From Kocuria salsicia (GTDB lineage Bacteria > Actinomycetota > Actinomycetes > Actinomycetales > Micrococcaceae), in assembly GCF_007681555.1 (NCBI RefSeq), contig NZ_VELE01000003.1:186001-250000 (forward strand): a stretch of 64,000 nucleotides of DNA, read 5' to 3'. The notes under the pieces are model-generated. The model was given only the letters and a program-made list of their open reading frames with translations, had not been told where the DNA came from and did no database searches. The number at the start of each line of letters is the position of its first letter. Positions within the stretch are counted from its first letter, which is position 1. Shown here piece after piece: positions 37,760 through 46,042 of this stretch. The position numbers were made by a program, and so were the translations under genes.

Positions 37760-38817
37760 GCGCCCACCAGCTCCCGGTAGAGATCGACGTACGCGTCCAC
37801 CGTGACGTCCAGCGAGCAGTGCTCGAGCGCGTAGCGGCGCACCCGTGCACGGTCCATGGCCACGACCAGCGGCAGCATGGCCGCGGCCGCGGCCACGGTC
37901 TCCGCCTCGCTCGCCCCGGGCTGGGACGTGAGGCCCCCGGGGAAGCGGACGATCTCGCTCAGCCCGCCGCGTGCCACAGCGAGCACAGGAGTGCCGCACG
38001 CCATGGCTTCGGCGGCCACGAGACCGTACGGCTCCTCCCATGCAGGGGTCACGAGGCTCGCCGCGCTGTGGCCCGCGAGATCCCGCAGCTGCCCGGTGTC
38101 CAGGTGGCCCACGTAGGTGATCCTCTCGTTGAGCAGCGGCTTGAGCCGGGTCTCGAAGTACTGCCGGTCCGCGATCGGACCGGCGATCCGCAACCGTCTC
38201 CCGGCCCGGCTGGCGATCAGCGCCGCGATGTGAGGTGCCTTCTCCGGGACGATGCGCCCGGACCACGCGAGGGTGTCCCCGCCGGGGCCGGGGCGCCACT
38301 CGTGCGGGTCCACCCCGTTGCGGATCACGCGCGCGGAGGTGATGGTGCTCCACAGCTGCGCCACGGAGTCGCTGACGGCCACGGTGTGCGCGGTAGGCGT
38401 GAGCCGCAGCGCGGGCTCCAGCCACGGCGTGGCCGGGGTGTGCAGCGTGGTCAGCAACGGCTGCTGGATGGCACCGGACATCACGATCGGCAGGAAGTGC
38501 AGCGAGTTGTTGTGCACCACGTCGATGTCCGGCCGGGACGCGAACGCCCGCATCACCTGCAGGTAGGAGAACGTCTCCCTCACCTGCGCCTCGGGCGGCA
38601 TGGAGACGTCGTTGCGGGCCTCGTCGCTGAGCACGAGCGGCTCCACGTCCAGCTCATCGATCCCCAGCGAGGGGTCCGAGCCGGGCGCGGCGAAGACGAC
38701 CACCTCGATCCCGCGGCGCTTCAGCCCCCGTGCCAGGTGCCACGTGAAGGACTCCAGTCCGCCCGAGAACGGCGGCGCAACGGGGAACCGGTCGTGCGCG
38801 AGCAGCGCGACCTTCAT
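37756..38817 (-). CDS. Family 4 glycosyltransferase
   Basis: A 353-residue GT-B enzyme. The N-terminus MKVALLAHDRFPVAPPFSGG and ESFTWHLARGLKRRGIEVVVF is typical of GT4. VHNNSLHFLP, VIRNGVDPHEW and SGRIVPEKAPH follow, and the C-terminal donor site EEPYGLVAAEAMACGTPVLA carries the E-x7-E pattern. The ATG start overlaps the upstream stop by 4 nt (ATGA). It is the second gene of the cassette. The donor sugar is not predictable from sequence. Confidence 0.88.
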   Translation of the reverse strand: MKVALLAHDRFPVAPPFSGGLESFTWHLARGLKRRGIEVVVFAAPGSDPSLGIDELDVEPLVLSDEARNDVSMPPEAQVRETFSYLQVMRAFASRPDIDVVHNNSLHFLPIVMSGAIQQPLLTTLHTPATPWLEPALRLTPTAHTVAVSDSVAQLWSTITSARVIRNGVDPHEWRPGPGGDTLAWSGRIVPEKAPHIAALIASRAGRRLRIAGPIADRQYFETRLKPLLNERITYVGHLDTGQLRDLAGHSAASLVTPAWEEPYGLVAAEAMACGTPVLAVARGGLSEIVRFPGGLTSQPGASEAETVAAAAAMLPLVVAMDRARVRRYALEHCSLDVTVDAYVDLYRELVGA

Positions 38818-39893
38818 CCGGACCACCCGTCCTCGCCGGCGACCGCCACCAGCGCGCGTCGGTACACCCGCTCGTGGGCGGCGGCGGTACGACGTCGCTG
38901 CTCTGCACGCTGCTCGGCGCTCGCCTGCCACCGACCGGACCCGGGCAGACTCGCGAGCGCGGCCAGGATCTGGTCCTCCCGCGGTTCGCCGGCGTCGTCC
39001 CACTCGAACGCCAGCACCCCCGGGTGCTGGTCGTGGTAGAAGCCCACCGTGGGCGCCAGCACGCGGGTCCCGAGGTCGTGGCACAGCTCGAGCCAGCCGG
39101 AGTGCGTGCCGAAGCGGTAGGTGAGCACGGAGAGGTCGAGGCCGCGCAGGTAGTCCTCCAGCTCCGCGTCGTCGTAGATCTCGTGCACGTGCACCCGCAC
39201 GTTGGGGATCTCCTCCGCGCGGGACAGAAGGTCGACGACGTCGCCGTCCCAGTGGCGCGCACCGGGCGTCACCACGTCCGTGTGGGCGTCGAGCACTAGC
39301 CGGATCTCACCGCGCGCCGCCGCGGCCACGAGCAGCCGGGCGACCGGGAGCGGATTCATGTTGGGGCGCATGCTCTTCACGTGCAGCCCCACCACGGGCA
39401 CGCCCCCCACCGGCGGGTGCTCGTGCCACCGCTCCAGCGGGAGCAGGTGGGGGTGCGGGATCACCTCCGCGACGCGACCCCATCGCCGCGCGATCTCCAG
39501 GGCGGCGCCGTCGGTCAGGGTGATGAGCTCGTCCGCGGCCGGGACCAGGACGTCCAGGGCCGCGTCCTGCGTGGCAGGGTCCACCTGGTGGGGGTTGCGC
39601 AGGTCGTGGACCGTGTAGACGAACGCCTTGCCGTGCTCGTGCAGGGTGTCCACGATGCGCTGCAGGTCCTCGGGGGCGACCTGGTCGAAACCGAAGTGCA
39701 GGTGGTAGAGGTCGAACTCGTCCGCGTGCTCGCGGATCCAGGCGTCGTCGAGCATCACCAGCGGCCACCACGGGGCGCCCGGAACGGGGTGCGCCGGCGC
39801 GGGGTCCGGAAGCCGGTGGACGCCCGTCTCACCGGCGGGGTCGCTCAGGTGCCGGACGTACGCGTGGCCGTGGGGCAGGGACGCGATCCTCAC
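38814..39893 (-). CDS. Glycosyltransferase-like protein (GT-B), first gene of the cassette
   Basis: A 359-residue protein beginning RIASLPHGHAYVRHLSDPAG. FDLYHLHFGFDQVAPEDLQR, YTVHDLRNPHQVD and GLHVKSMRPNMNPLPVARLL resemble GT4-like folds, and the C-terminal half has LSVLTYRFGTHSGWLELCHD. The usual E-x7-E pair is not obvious, so activity is less certain than for its neighbour. GTG 39893 is chosen because AGGAGG lies 9 nt upstream. Its stop overlaps the next start by 4 nt, so all four genes should be translated together. Confidence 0.72.
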   Translation of the reverse strand: MRIASLPHGHAYVRHLSDPAGETGVHRLPDPAPAHPVPGAPWWPLVMLDDAWIREHADEFDLYHLHFGFDQVAPEDLQRIVDTLHEHGKAFVYTVHDLRNPHQVDPATQDAALDVLVPAADELITLTDGAALEIARRWGRVAEVIPHPHLLPLERWHEHPPVGGVPVVGLHVKSMRPNMNPLPVARLLVAAAARGEIRLVLDAHTDVVTPGARHWDGDVVDLLSRAEEIPNVRVHVHEIYDDAELEDYLRGLDLSVLTYRFGTHSGWLELCHDLGTRVLAPTVGFYHDQHPGVLAFEWDDAGEPREDQILAALASLPGSGRWQASAEQRAEQRRRTAAAHERVYRRALVAVAGEDGWSG

Positions 39894-40223
39894 TCGGTGG
39901 AACCTCCTGCGCTCGGGACGGACGACGGTGGACTGCAGAACACGCTGGGGTCGGGAGCGCGCCCGGTGCGGACGGCGTCGCGGCGTGCGAAGGGCTCGCG
40001 GACGACGTCGTCGCCTTCCGGGGGTGCTCCTGCCCGCGGCCTCGCCGCTGGCGGGGTTGCGGACCGACGGGAGCGCACGGCCCCCGGGCTGACGATACAC
40101 AACATGCTGATGGTCACGACACGATATATTGTGCTCCGGCCGCGCGGTCACCGCGCGGACCACGCACTTCATACCCCCGGGCAGGCCCCGGGGCCCCGTC
40201 CGCAAAACCCGAGGTACCCCCGC
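39894..40223. promoter_or_regulatory. Divergent intergenic region (glycosyltransferase cassette / def) with an AT-rich dyad
   Basis: A 330-nt region between divergent units. Most of it is GC-rich and featureless, but 40091-40135 is strikingly AT-rich. It contains CACGATATATTGTG (40120-40133), a near-perfect dyad (12 of 14 bases symmetric), and a related GATACACAACATG at 40094-40106. These are likely promoter and operator sequences for one or both units. No ORF here is coding-like. Confidence 0.5.
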
Positions 40224-40793
40224 ATGAGCATCCGTCCCATTGTGATCTCCGGCAATCCCGTGCTGCACCGCCCCGCCGCGCGGGTCACGGAGTTCGACGA
40301 CGCCCTGCGGGATCTGATCGCGGACATGCACGAGACGATGGACGCGTCCCACGGCGTGGGGCTCGCCGCCCCGCAGATCGGAGTGTGCCTGCGGATCTTC
40401 ACCTACATCTTCGAGAACGAGGACGGCGTGGCACCACGGGGCACGCTCGTGAACCCCGTGCTGACCACGGGGAAGATCAGCGAGAAAGCCCCGGACCCGG
40501 ACGAGGAGGCCGAAGGCTGCCTGTCCGTGCCCAGCCAGGCGTGGCCGCTCAAGCGCGCGGACTGGATCCGGATCGCGGGCCAGGACGGCAACGGGGACCC
40601 CGTGGCGTTCGAGGCCACCGGGTGGTTCGCCCGCGTGATGCAGCACGAGTACGACCACCTGGACGGCAAGCTCTATGTGGACCGGCTCAACCCCAAGTGG
40701 TCCAGGAAGGCCCGCAAGGCGATCGCCAGGGAGAAGTGGGGCACGGACTCCTCTTGGCTACCGGGCGTGGACGAGGACCCGTTCGGCCACTGA
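40224..40793 (+). CDS. def: Peptide deformylase
   Basis: A 189-residue metalloenzyme that removes the formyl group from new proteins. It carries all three motifs: GVGLAAPQ (44-51), EGCLS with metal ligand Cys99, and QHEYDH with His141, Glu142 and His145. An acidic insertion (SEKAPDPDEEAEG) precedes motif 2. The C-terminus ends with KWSRKARKAIAREKWG, as in actinobacterial type I/III enzymes. ATG 40224 has GAGG about 10 nt upstream. It is divergent from the glycosyltransferase cassette. Confidence 0.95.
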   Translation: MSIRPIVISGNPVLHRPAARVTEFDDALRDLIADMHETMDASHGVGLAAPQIGVCLRIFTYIFENEDGVAPRGTLVNPVLTTGKISEKAPDPDEEAEGCLSVPSQAWPLKRADWIRIAGQDGNGDPVAFEATGWFARVMQHEYDHLDGKLYVDRLNPKWSRKARKAIAREKWGTDSSWLPGVDEDPFGH

Positions 40794-40845
40794 CGCGCAC
40801 TGGGGCGGGCGACCGGGGCCGGGCCACGTCCGGGTCACCCCCGGA

Positions 40846-41622
40846 TCACTGCGGGTCCAGCACCACCGTGAGCACGCCTGCCTTGCGGGCCGTCGGTTCT
40901 GTGAGCTCCACGGTCCATTGCTCGGCGAGCGCGTCCCGCACGTCTGCCACGGTGGCCGGTTCCGTCCCCGACGCCGCCGCCTCGCACAGCTGCCGCGCGA
41001 CGACGCCGCGCGTGTGCTTCGCGTGGTGGGAAACCACGGAGCGGGAGCCATCCGGCTTCAACTGCTCCACCCGCACCGTGACCGTCCGCGCTGCCGGGGG
41101 CTTCCAGGCCGCCCCGTACGCCGCTGAGCGGCAGTCCACCACCACACCGTCCGCGGCGAGCTCGTCGAGCACGGGGGTCAGCCGGGGCTTCCACCATGTG
41201 CTCAGCTTCCCGGTGGCGGGCAGCGCTGTTCCCATCGACAACCGGTAGGCGGGAATCCGGTTCGTCGGACGCACCGCTCCCCACAGCGCGGAGACCACGA
41301 GGAGCGACTCGGCAGCCACGCGCTTCGCCTCCGGGGAGAGCGAGCTCGCGTCCAGGGCGTCGTAGAGGACTCCCGTGTAGACCTCCAGGGCCGGCGCGGC
41401 CGGCGCGGTGCGCAGCCGACGGTTGCGGGCGACGTCGTCGGCCAGGGAAGGCCCGGCACCCAGCACGGCGAGCGCGTCCGGCTGCTCGCTCACTGCGGCG
41501 AGCGCATCCGCCACTTCGGACCGCGCGCCGGTGAGGGCGGGCAGGTCCAGGGATGCGAGATCCAGCGGATCGCCGCTCGCGGGGGCGGTCTTCGACTCGG
41601 AGGGCGGCAGCAGAATCAGCAC
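40846..41622 (-). CDS. yaaA: YaaA family protein (UPF0246)
   Basis: A 258-residue cytosolic protein. It starts LILLPPSESKT, has VYTGVLYDALD, VVSALWGAVRPTNRIPAYRLSM, VVDCRSAAYGAAWKP and VVSHHAKHTRGVVARQL, all YaaA landmarks. In E. coli YaaA lowers free iron during peroxide stress and binds DNA; the role here is inferred from family. The start is GTG 41622, 6 nt after TACACT. It converges on def with a 52-nt gap. Confidence 0.92.
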   Translation of the reverse strand: MLILLPPSESKTAPASGDPLDLASLDLPALTGARSEVADALAAVSEQPDALAVLGAGPSLADDVARNRRLRTAPAAPALEVYTGVLYDALDASSLSPEAKRVAAESLLVVSALWGAVRPTNRIPAYRLSMGTALPATGKLSTWWKPRLTPVLDELAADGVVVDCRSAAYGAAWKPPAARTVTVRVEQLKPDGSRSVVSHHAKHTRGVVARQLCEAAASGTEPATVADVRDALAEQWTVELTEPTARKAGVLTVVLDPQ

Positions 41623-41628
41623 CCCACG

Positions 41629-41634
41629 AGTGTA
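41629..41634 (-). promoter_or_regulatory. Putative leaderless -10 of yaaA
   Basis: TACACT on the minus strand, 6 nt before GTG 41622. Confidence 0.5.
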
Positions 41635-41798
41635 GGCGGCGTGGCCCCACCCTTCGTGTTGCCAGGGACCGTGCGGATCGTCCCGACAGCTCCACGACGA
41701 CGGCGCGCGGCAGGCTCCCGGGACAGGTCACCCACGAGTCCCTGGAGCCGACGCGCGGCCACCACCGCAGCGGTCCGCGCGACGGATCCAGGAGCCCC

Positions 41799-41990
41799 TC
41801 ACAGCGGACGCGCACCCACCGCGTGGAGGGCCTCGGTGACCATGGCCCCGACCTTCTTGAGGGTGCCGGGTTCGCGGCCCACCAGGATCTGAAGTCCGCC
41901 CGTAGGCGCCGTCGGCGTGGTTGCTGCCGCCGCTCCACACGGTCCGCCCGGTCTCCAGCTGGGAGGCCTGGGGGTCCTGGGGGGGGTGGG
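41799..41990 (-). pseudogene. Frameshifted protein remnant downstream of rnpB
   Basis: Two stretches with nearly all G or C at third codon positions lie in different minus-strand frames. The first encodes DPQASQLETGRTVWSGG and then SNHADGAYG; the second GGLQILVGREPGTLKKVGAM and then VTEALHAVGARPL before a stop at 41799. They join at TACGGGCGG if one G is removed. I do not recognise the family. No promoter or ribosome site was found; its upstream end runs into a C-rich tract and rnpB. It could be a decayed gene or a sequence error. The rest of 41640-42015 holds nothing I can support beyond the G-tract. Confidence 0.4.
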
Positions 41991-41993
41991 GGG
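41961..41993 (+). repeat. G-tract cluster with G-quadruplex potential
   Basis: Four plus-strand G-runs of 3, 5, 8 and 6 bases with short spacers. It lies just downstream of the RNase P RNA 3' end. The 8-base run is prone to indels. Confidence 0.5.
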
Positions 41994-42015
41994 ATCCGAT
42001 AAAACCATCATGACG

Positions 42016-42062
42016 CACACCACAGAGAAGTCCATGACAATGCACACATTTCTGTGGGTGTG
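42016..42062 (-). terminator. Probable rnpB terminator
   Basis: On the minus strand CACACCCACAGA can pair, with one bulge, with TCTGTGGTGTG about 35 nt later. TTTT follows a short distance downstream. Confidence 0.5.
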
Positions 42063-42446
42063 GTGGACAGGTGGGCCTGTGAGCCGGGTTCTGTGCCGCG
42101 GCCGGTTGCCCGCACCGCGGTGGCGACCATCCATCTAGGCCGTGCGTTGCCGCACGGCTCGAGCAGCCTACCCGGACGCTCGGGCGAGCAGCCCTCGAAC
42201 GCGCCCTGCATGGCCTTGCTCCGGACGGGGTTTACCGAGCCACACCGGTCACCCGGTGTGCTGGTGGTCTCTTACACCACCTTTTCACCCTGACCCGCAC
42301 ACGGCGGGCGGTCTGTTTTCTGTGGCACTGTCCTGCGGGTTTCCCCGAGTGGGTGTTACCCACCGTCCTGCCCTGTGGAGCCCGGACTTTCCTCGAGACG
42401 CGTCATGACGACGACGCCGCGCGGTCGCCCAGCCCACCTGTCCACC
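42062..42446 (-). ncRNA. rnpB: RNase P RNA, bacterial class A
   Basis: The catalytic RNA that matures tRNA 5' ends, about 385 nt. The ends pair as helix P1 (GGTGGACAGGTGGGC with GCCCACCTGTCCACC). The universal core GAGGAAAGTCCGGGCTCC follows the 5' region, and ACAGGGCAGGA and GGGTAACACCC are nearby. Near the 3' end GAACCCGGCTCACAGGCC completes the P4 region. The exact ends are estimated from P1 and the promoter. It lies 56 nt after the zinc-ribbon gene on the same strand, with its own promoter. Confidence 0.96.
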
Positions 42447-42449
42447 CCG

Positions 42450-42455
42450 ATCCTA
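42450..42455 (-). promoter_or_regulatory. rnpB -10 hexamer
   Basis: TAGGAT on the minus strand, about 7 nt before the predicted 5' end of RNase P RNA. Confidence 0.6.
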
Positions 42456-42501
42456 CCGCGAGGGACACGCGGCGCAGGCACGAGCGCGGGATGGGCGGGT
42501 C

Positions 42502-43230
42502 TCAGAGCAGGAGCATCGCCGCGCACTCGGGGCACTGCGGGATCGCAGACTCGGGCGTCGCCTCCAGAGCGGCGGCGTCCGCTGGGCTCAGCCGGGTGCC
42601 GCACGCCCCGCACGTCCCGTCCTCATAGCGCGCAACGGCGATCCGCCCTCCCCCGCGTGCGGTGCGGTGCTCGTCGTAGCGGGCGAGCAGGCCTGCGTCC
42701 GGGAACGCGGCGGCCATGCGTGCCCGCTCCCCCGTGAGACGCTCGTGCTCCGTCTTCAGGGCGGCCAGCTCGGCATCGCGCTCGGCCACGGCCGCGCGGG
42801 CCTCCGCGTCCGCGGCCCGCAGCAGGGGCAGCTTGCGCTCACGGTCCGCCGCCACCTCCTCGGCATGGTCCATCGCCACGAGCTGCTCCTCCTCCACCAC
42901 GGCGAGCTGGGCGGTGAGGGACTCGATCTGGTGCTGAATGCCCAGGAGGTCCTTGGACGTGCCACCGGCGTTGAGCCGCTTTTCGTCCCGCTCAATCCTG
43001 GACTGGACCTCCTCCACCTTCGTCTCCGCGGCGACGATGGCGGACTCGGCCTCGGCCTTCGCCGCGTCCAGATCGCGCGACGCCGCGATCGCCTGCGCCC
43101 GGCGCCGCAGCAGCGTGGCCACCGACTCGGAATTCTGCAGCTGCCGCGCCCGGTTGACGGTGGTCAGCAGTCGGGAGTCGACGCCCTGCAGCTCAAGGAG
43201 CGCGGGAAGGGAGGTTCGAGACGGTGCCAT
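42502..43230 (-). CDS. Coiled-coil protein with C4 zinc ribbon
   Basis: A 242-residue protein. Residues about 10-180 form a long coiled coil rich in Ala/Glu/Arg (AEAESAIVAAETKVEEVQSR). The C-terminus is a zinc ribbon, GTCGACGTRL and PQCPECAAMLLL. It matches the actinobacterial Rv2229c-like family, of uncertain function. ATG 43230 has GAGGAGAA just upstream. It lies 81 nt after the Nif3 gene on the same strand, as in mycobacteria. Confidence 0.88.
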   Translation of the reverse strand: MAPSRTSLPALLELQGVDSRLLTTVNRARQLQNSESVATLLRRRAQAIAASRDLDAAKAEAESAIVAAETKVEEVQSRIERDEKRLNAGGTSKDLLGIQHQIESLTAQLAVVEEEQLVAMDHAEEVAADRERKLPLLRAADAEARAAVAERDAELAALKTEHERLTGERARMAAAFPDAGLLARYDEHRTARGGGRIAVARYEDGTCGACGTRLSPADAAALEATPESAIPQCPECAAMLLL

Positions 43231-43311
43231 GGCGTTCTCCTCGAGGTCAGCGGTACGGCGGTGTGGGGTGGGCGGAGCTGCGGCGGTGCGGACGATGGGA
43301 GTGGTGGCAGT

Positions 43312-44205
43312 TCAGTCCTGGGGCTGGGGATCGGCAGAGACCCGGAAGTCCCACGGGTCGGTGCGCAACGTGCTCACGTGGGTCTCCACATGGAAACCGC
43401 GCTCGGCGAGCAGTCGCTGCAGATCCTCCGCGGCCCACGGTAGCCACAGCGCCTCGCTGCCCCAGTGGGTGGCGTCGATCAGGGCGGGCGTGCCGTGCCC
43501 ACCCGGTCCCACCGCCCGCTCCCGCGCCTCGGAGGCCGGGTGGTGGCGGAGGTCCGCGGTGACGTAGACGTCCGCCCCGTGCTCCCGCACCTCGTCGAAG
43601 AGGGAATCGCCCGAGCCCCCGCACACCGCGACCGTGCTCACGCGACGTTCCGGATCCCCGGCCACGCGCAGTCCCTGCACCCCCTGGGGAATCCGCGCGG
43701 CAAGTCGCTCGGCGAGCTCGCGCAGGGTCACGGCCCGTTCGAGGGTGCCCACCCGTCCCAGCCCCACAGCCGGGTCCGTGGCGTGCGGAACCAGCGGTGC
43801 GGCGTCGTCGGGATTCACCCCGCACGTCGCGATCAGGGCGTCCGAGACGCCGCGGCGCGCGGCATCAGCGTTGGTGTGGCAGCACAGCAGGGCGCAGCGG
43901 TTCTCGACCAGGTCGTGGATGGCGCGGCCCTTGAAGCCCTCCGCGGACACCGACGTGACGCCGCGCAGCAGCAGGGGGTGGTGGGTGAGCAGCATGTCCG
44001 CGCCCGCGTCGACCGCCTCCCGCACGACGCCGTCCACCGGGTCCACGGCGAAGTGGATCCGCCTGACCACCGCGCCGGGGCGGCCCGTGACCAGGCCGGA
44101 GGCGTCCCACGACTCCTGGAGCCGGAACGGCCACAGGGCGTCCGCGGCGCGGACCACGTCCTGGACCGTGGGGTGGGGCGTTCGGGACGGCTGATCGGTG
44201 CTCAT
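43312..44205 (-). CDS. Nif3-like dinuclear metal protein (GTP cyclohydrolase 1 type 2 family)
   Basis: A 297-residue protein. Metal-site motifs are present: MLLTHHPLLLRG with the His pair, CHTNAD, and a late DATHWGSEALW with the conserved His. VAVCGGSGDSLFDEV marks the insert domain. Family members form toroidal hexamers; the substrate is unresolved. ATG 44205 is supported by TAGGAT 6 nt upstream. It is divergent from msrA, and followed by the zinc-ribbon gene. Confidence 0.9.
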   Translation of the reverse strand: MSTDQPSRTPHPTVQDVVRAADALWPFRLQESWDASGLVTGRPGAVVRRIHFAVDPVDGVVREAVDAGADMLLTHHPLLLRGVTSVSAEGFKGRAIHDLVENRCALLCCHTNADAARRGVSDALIATCGVNPDDAAPLVPHATDPAVGLGRVGTLERAVTLRELAERLAARIPQGVQGLRVAGDPERRVSTVAVCGGSGDSLFDEVREHGADVYVTADLRHHPASEARERAVGPGGHGTPALIDATHWGSEALWLPWAAEDLQRLLAERGFHVETHVSTLRTDPWDFRVSADPQPQD

Positions 44206-44211
44206 GGGCCC

Positions 44212-44217
44212 ATCCTA
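44212..44217 (-). promoter_or_regulatory. Putative leaderless -10 of the Nif3 gene
   Basis: TAGGAT on the minus strand, 6 nt before the ATG at 44205. Confidence 0.5.
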
Positions 44218-44275
44218 TGAGCACGGCCACGCAGCGGCCCGGGAATCTTCCGCCGCGCGCCGCGTTGTACAGGGC

Positions 44276-44815
44276 ATGACTGAATCGACACCGCAGACGT
44301 TCGTGCTCGCCGGTGGCTGCTTCTGGTGCCTCGACGCCGTCTACCGCAGGGTGCGCGGCGTGCTCGGGGTCCGCAGCGTCTACACCGGGGGCCACACCGA
44401 GCACCCGGACTACGAGTCCGTGTGCTCCGGGACCACCGGCCACGCCGAGGCCGTGGAGGTCACGTTCGACCCCTCCGTGGTTCCCGCGGACGTGATCCTG
44501 GACCTCTTCTTCACGGGCCACGACCCCACCACGCTGAACCGGCAGGGCTACGACGTGGGCACCCAGTACCGCTCCGCCATGTTCCCCGCCGACGACGAGC
44601 AGCGTCGCCTCTTCGAGGCCGCGATCACCCGCGCCCAGGAGCTCTTCGAGGACCCCGTGGTGACCACCGTGGAGCCCCTGGGACCGCTGCACGAGGCCGA
44701 GGACTTCCACCAGGACTTCTACGGCAACCAGCCCTTCAACGGCTACTGCCAGGTGATCATCAACCCCAAGCTCGCGAAGGTCCGCAAACATTACGCCGCG
44801 TGGCTCACGGACTGA
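44276..44815 (+). CDS. msrA: Peptide-methionine (S)-S-oxide reductase
   Basis: A 179-residue repair enzyme that reduces methionine S-sulfoxide. The active site GCFWC (14-18) has the nucleophile Cys15, followed by GHTEHPDYESVCSGTTGHAEAV, FFTGHDPTTLNRQGYDVGTQYRS and the C-terminal HQDFYGNQPFNGYC with a possible resolving Cys. ATG 44276 fits the family length; the 26-codon extension upstream is not coding-like. Downstream are the cysteine genes cysK and cysE on the same strand. Confidence 0.95.
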   Translation: MTESTPQTFVLAGGCFWCLDAVYRRVRGVLGVRSVYTGGHTEHPDYESVCSGTTGHAEAVEVTFDPSVVPADVILDLFFTGHDPTTLNRQGYDVGTQYRSAMFPADDEQRRLFEAAITRAQELFEDPVVTTVEPLGPLHEAEDFHQDFYGNQPFNGYCQVIINPKLAKVRKHYAAWLTD

Positions 44816-44835
44816 ACGGGCCCAACCCGCACCGA

Positions 44836-44841
44836 TACGCT
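44836..44841 (+). promoter_or_regulatory. Putative cysK -10
   Basis: TACGCT, 81 nt before the cysK ATG, so the leader would be about 75 nt. Confidence 0.45.
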
Positions 44842-44922
44842 GGAGAAGATTCTGTGCAGGCCCCCGGCCGCGCCCGTGAGCGCGCCGCGGCACTGCGTGG
44901 CAACCGAACAGGAGAGATTTCC

Positions 44923-45858
44923 ATGGGCAAGATCTACAACGACGTCACCGAGGTGGTCGGGGGCACTCCCCTGGTCCGCCTGAACCACCTGGACGAGGGC
45001 CTGCCCGGCAACGTGGCGGTCAAGCTCGAGTTCTACAACCCCGCGAACTCTGTGAAGGACCGCATCGGCAAGGCCATCGTGGACGCCGCCGAGGCCTCCG
45101 GCCAGCTCAAGCCGGGCGGAACGATCGTGGAGGGCACCTCCGGCAACACCGGCATCGCCCTGGCCATGGTGGGTGCTGCCCGCGGCTACAAGGTCATCCT
45201 GACCATGCCCGAGACCATGTCCACCGAGCGCCGGGTCATGCTGCGCGCCTACGGTGCCGAGATCGTGCTGACCCCGGGCGCGGACGGCATGCGCGGCGCC
45301 GTGGACAAGGCCCAGGAGATCGTGGACACCACCGAGAACGCGGTGCTCGCGAGCCAGTTCGCCAACCCGGCGAACCCCCAGGTGCACTACGAGACCACGG
45401 GCCCGGAGGTCTGGGAGGACACGGACGGGCAGGTGGACGTCTTCGTGGCGGGCATCGGCACCGGCGGCACCATCTCCGGCGTCGGGAAGTACCTGCGCGA
45501 GCAGAAGCCGGACGTGCGCCTCATCGCCGTGGAGCCCTCCGACTCCCCGCTGCTCACCGAGGGCAAGGCCGGGCCCCACAAGATCCAGGGCCTCGGCGCG
45601 AACTTCGTGCCGGACGTCCTGGACCGCGAGGTCTACGACGACGTCTACGACGTCACCGTGGAGGACTCCGTGAAGGTCGCCCGTGACCTCGGCACCAAGG
45701 AGGGCATCCTCGGTGGCATCTCCTCGGGCGCCATCGTGTGGGCCGCCCTGCAGGAGGCCGCCAAGGAGGAGAACCGCGACAAGCTGATCGTGGCTGTGGT
45801 CTGCGACTTCGGCGAGCGCTACATCTCCACGATCCTCTACGAGGACATCCGGGGCTGA
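44923..45858 (+). CDS. cysK: O-acetylserine sulfhydrylase (cysteine synthase A)
   Basis: A 311-residue PLP enzyme that makes cysteine from O-acetylserine and sulfide. The PLP lysine is Lys45 in [10 protein letters not shown]; the substrate loop is [12 protein letters not shown], the phosphate loop [15 protein letters not shown], and [12 protein letters not shown] closes the active site. ATG 44923 follows AGGAGA by 7 nt. It pairs with cysE 184 nt downstream, which supplies the acetylserine and typically binds CysK. Confidence 0.96.
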   Translation: MGKIYNDVTEVVGGTPLVRLNHLDEGLPGNVAVKLEFYNPANSVKDRIGKAIVDAAEASGQLKPGGTIVEGTSGNTGIALAMVGAARGYKVILTMPETMSTERRVMLRAYGAEIVLTPGADGMRGAVDKAQEIVDTTENAVLASQFANPANPQVHYETTGPEVWEDTDGQVDVFVAGIGTGGTISGVGKYLREQKPDVRLIAVEPSDSPLLTEGKAGPHKIQGLGANFVPDVLDREVYDDVYDVTVEDSVKVARDLGTKEGILGGISSGAIVWAALQEAAKEENRDKLIVAVVCDFGERYISTILYEDIRG

Positions 45859-45997
45859 TCGCCCCCACCAACGGGCGCCGCGGGTGCCCGGGGCCTGCGC
45901 CCTCACCGGCGCGCCCCGGGCACCCGTTCGTCGCTTCCGCCGCCTCCCGGCCCGGCGCCCAGCGCGCGGACGTGACCTCCTCAGCCCGCCGACCTGG

Positions 45998-46003
45998 GAC
46001 AAT
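45998..46003 (+). promoter_or_regulatory. Possible cysE -10
   Basis: GACAAT, 39 nt before the cysE GTG, within the cysK-cysE gap. Confidence 0.35.
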
Positions 46004-46042
46004 GGACCGGTCTGCCGGTCCACCACCGAAGGGGAATTCCAC

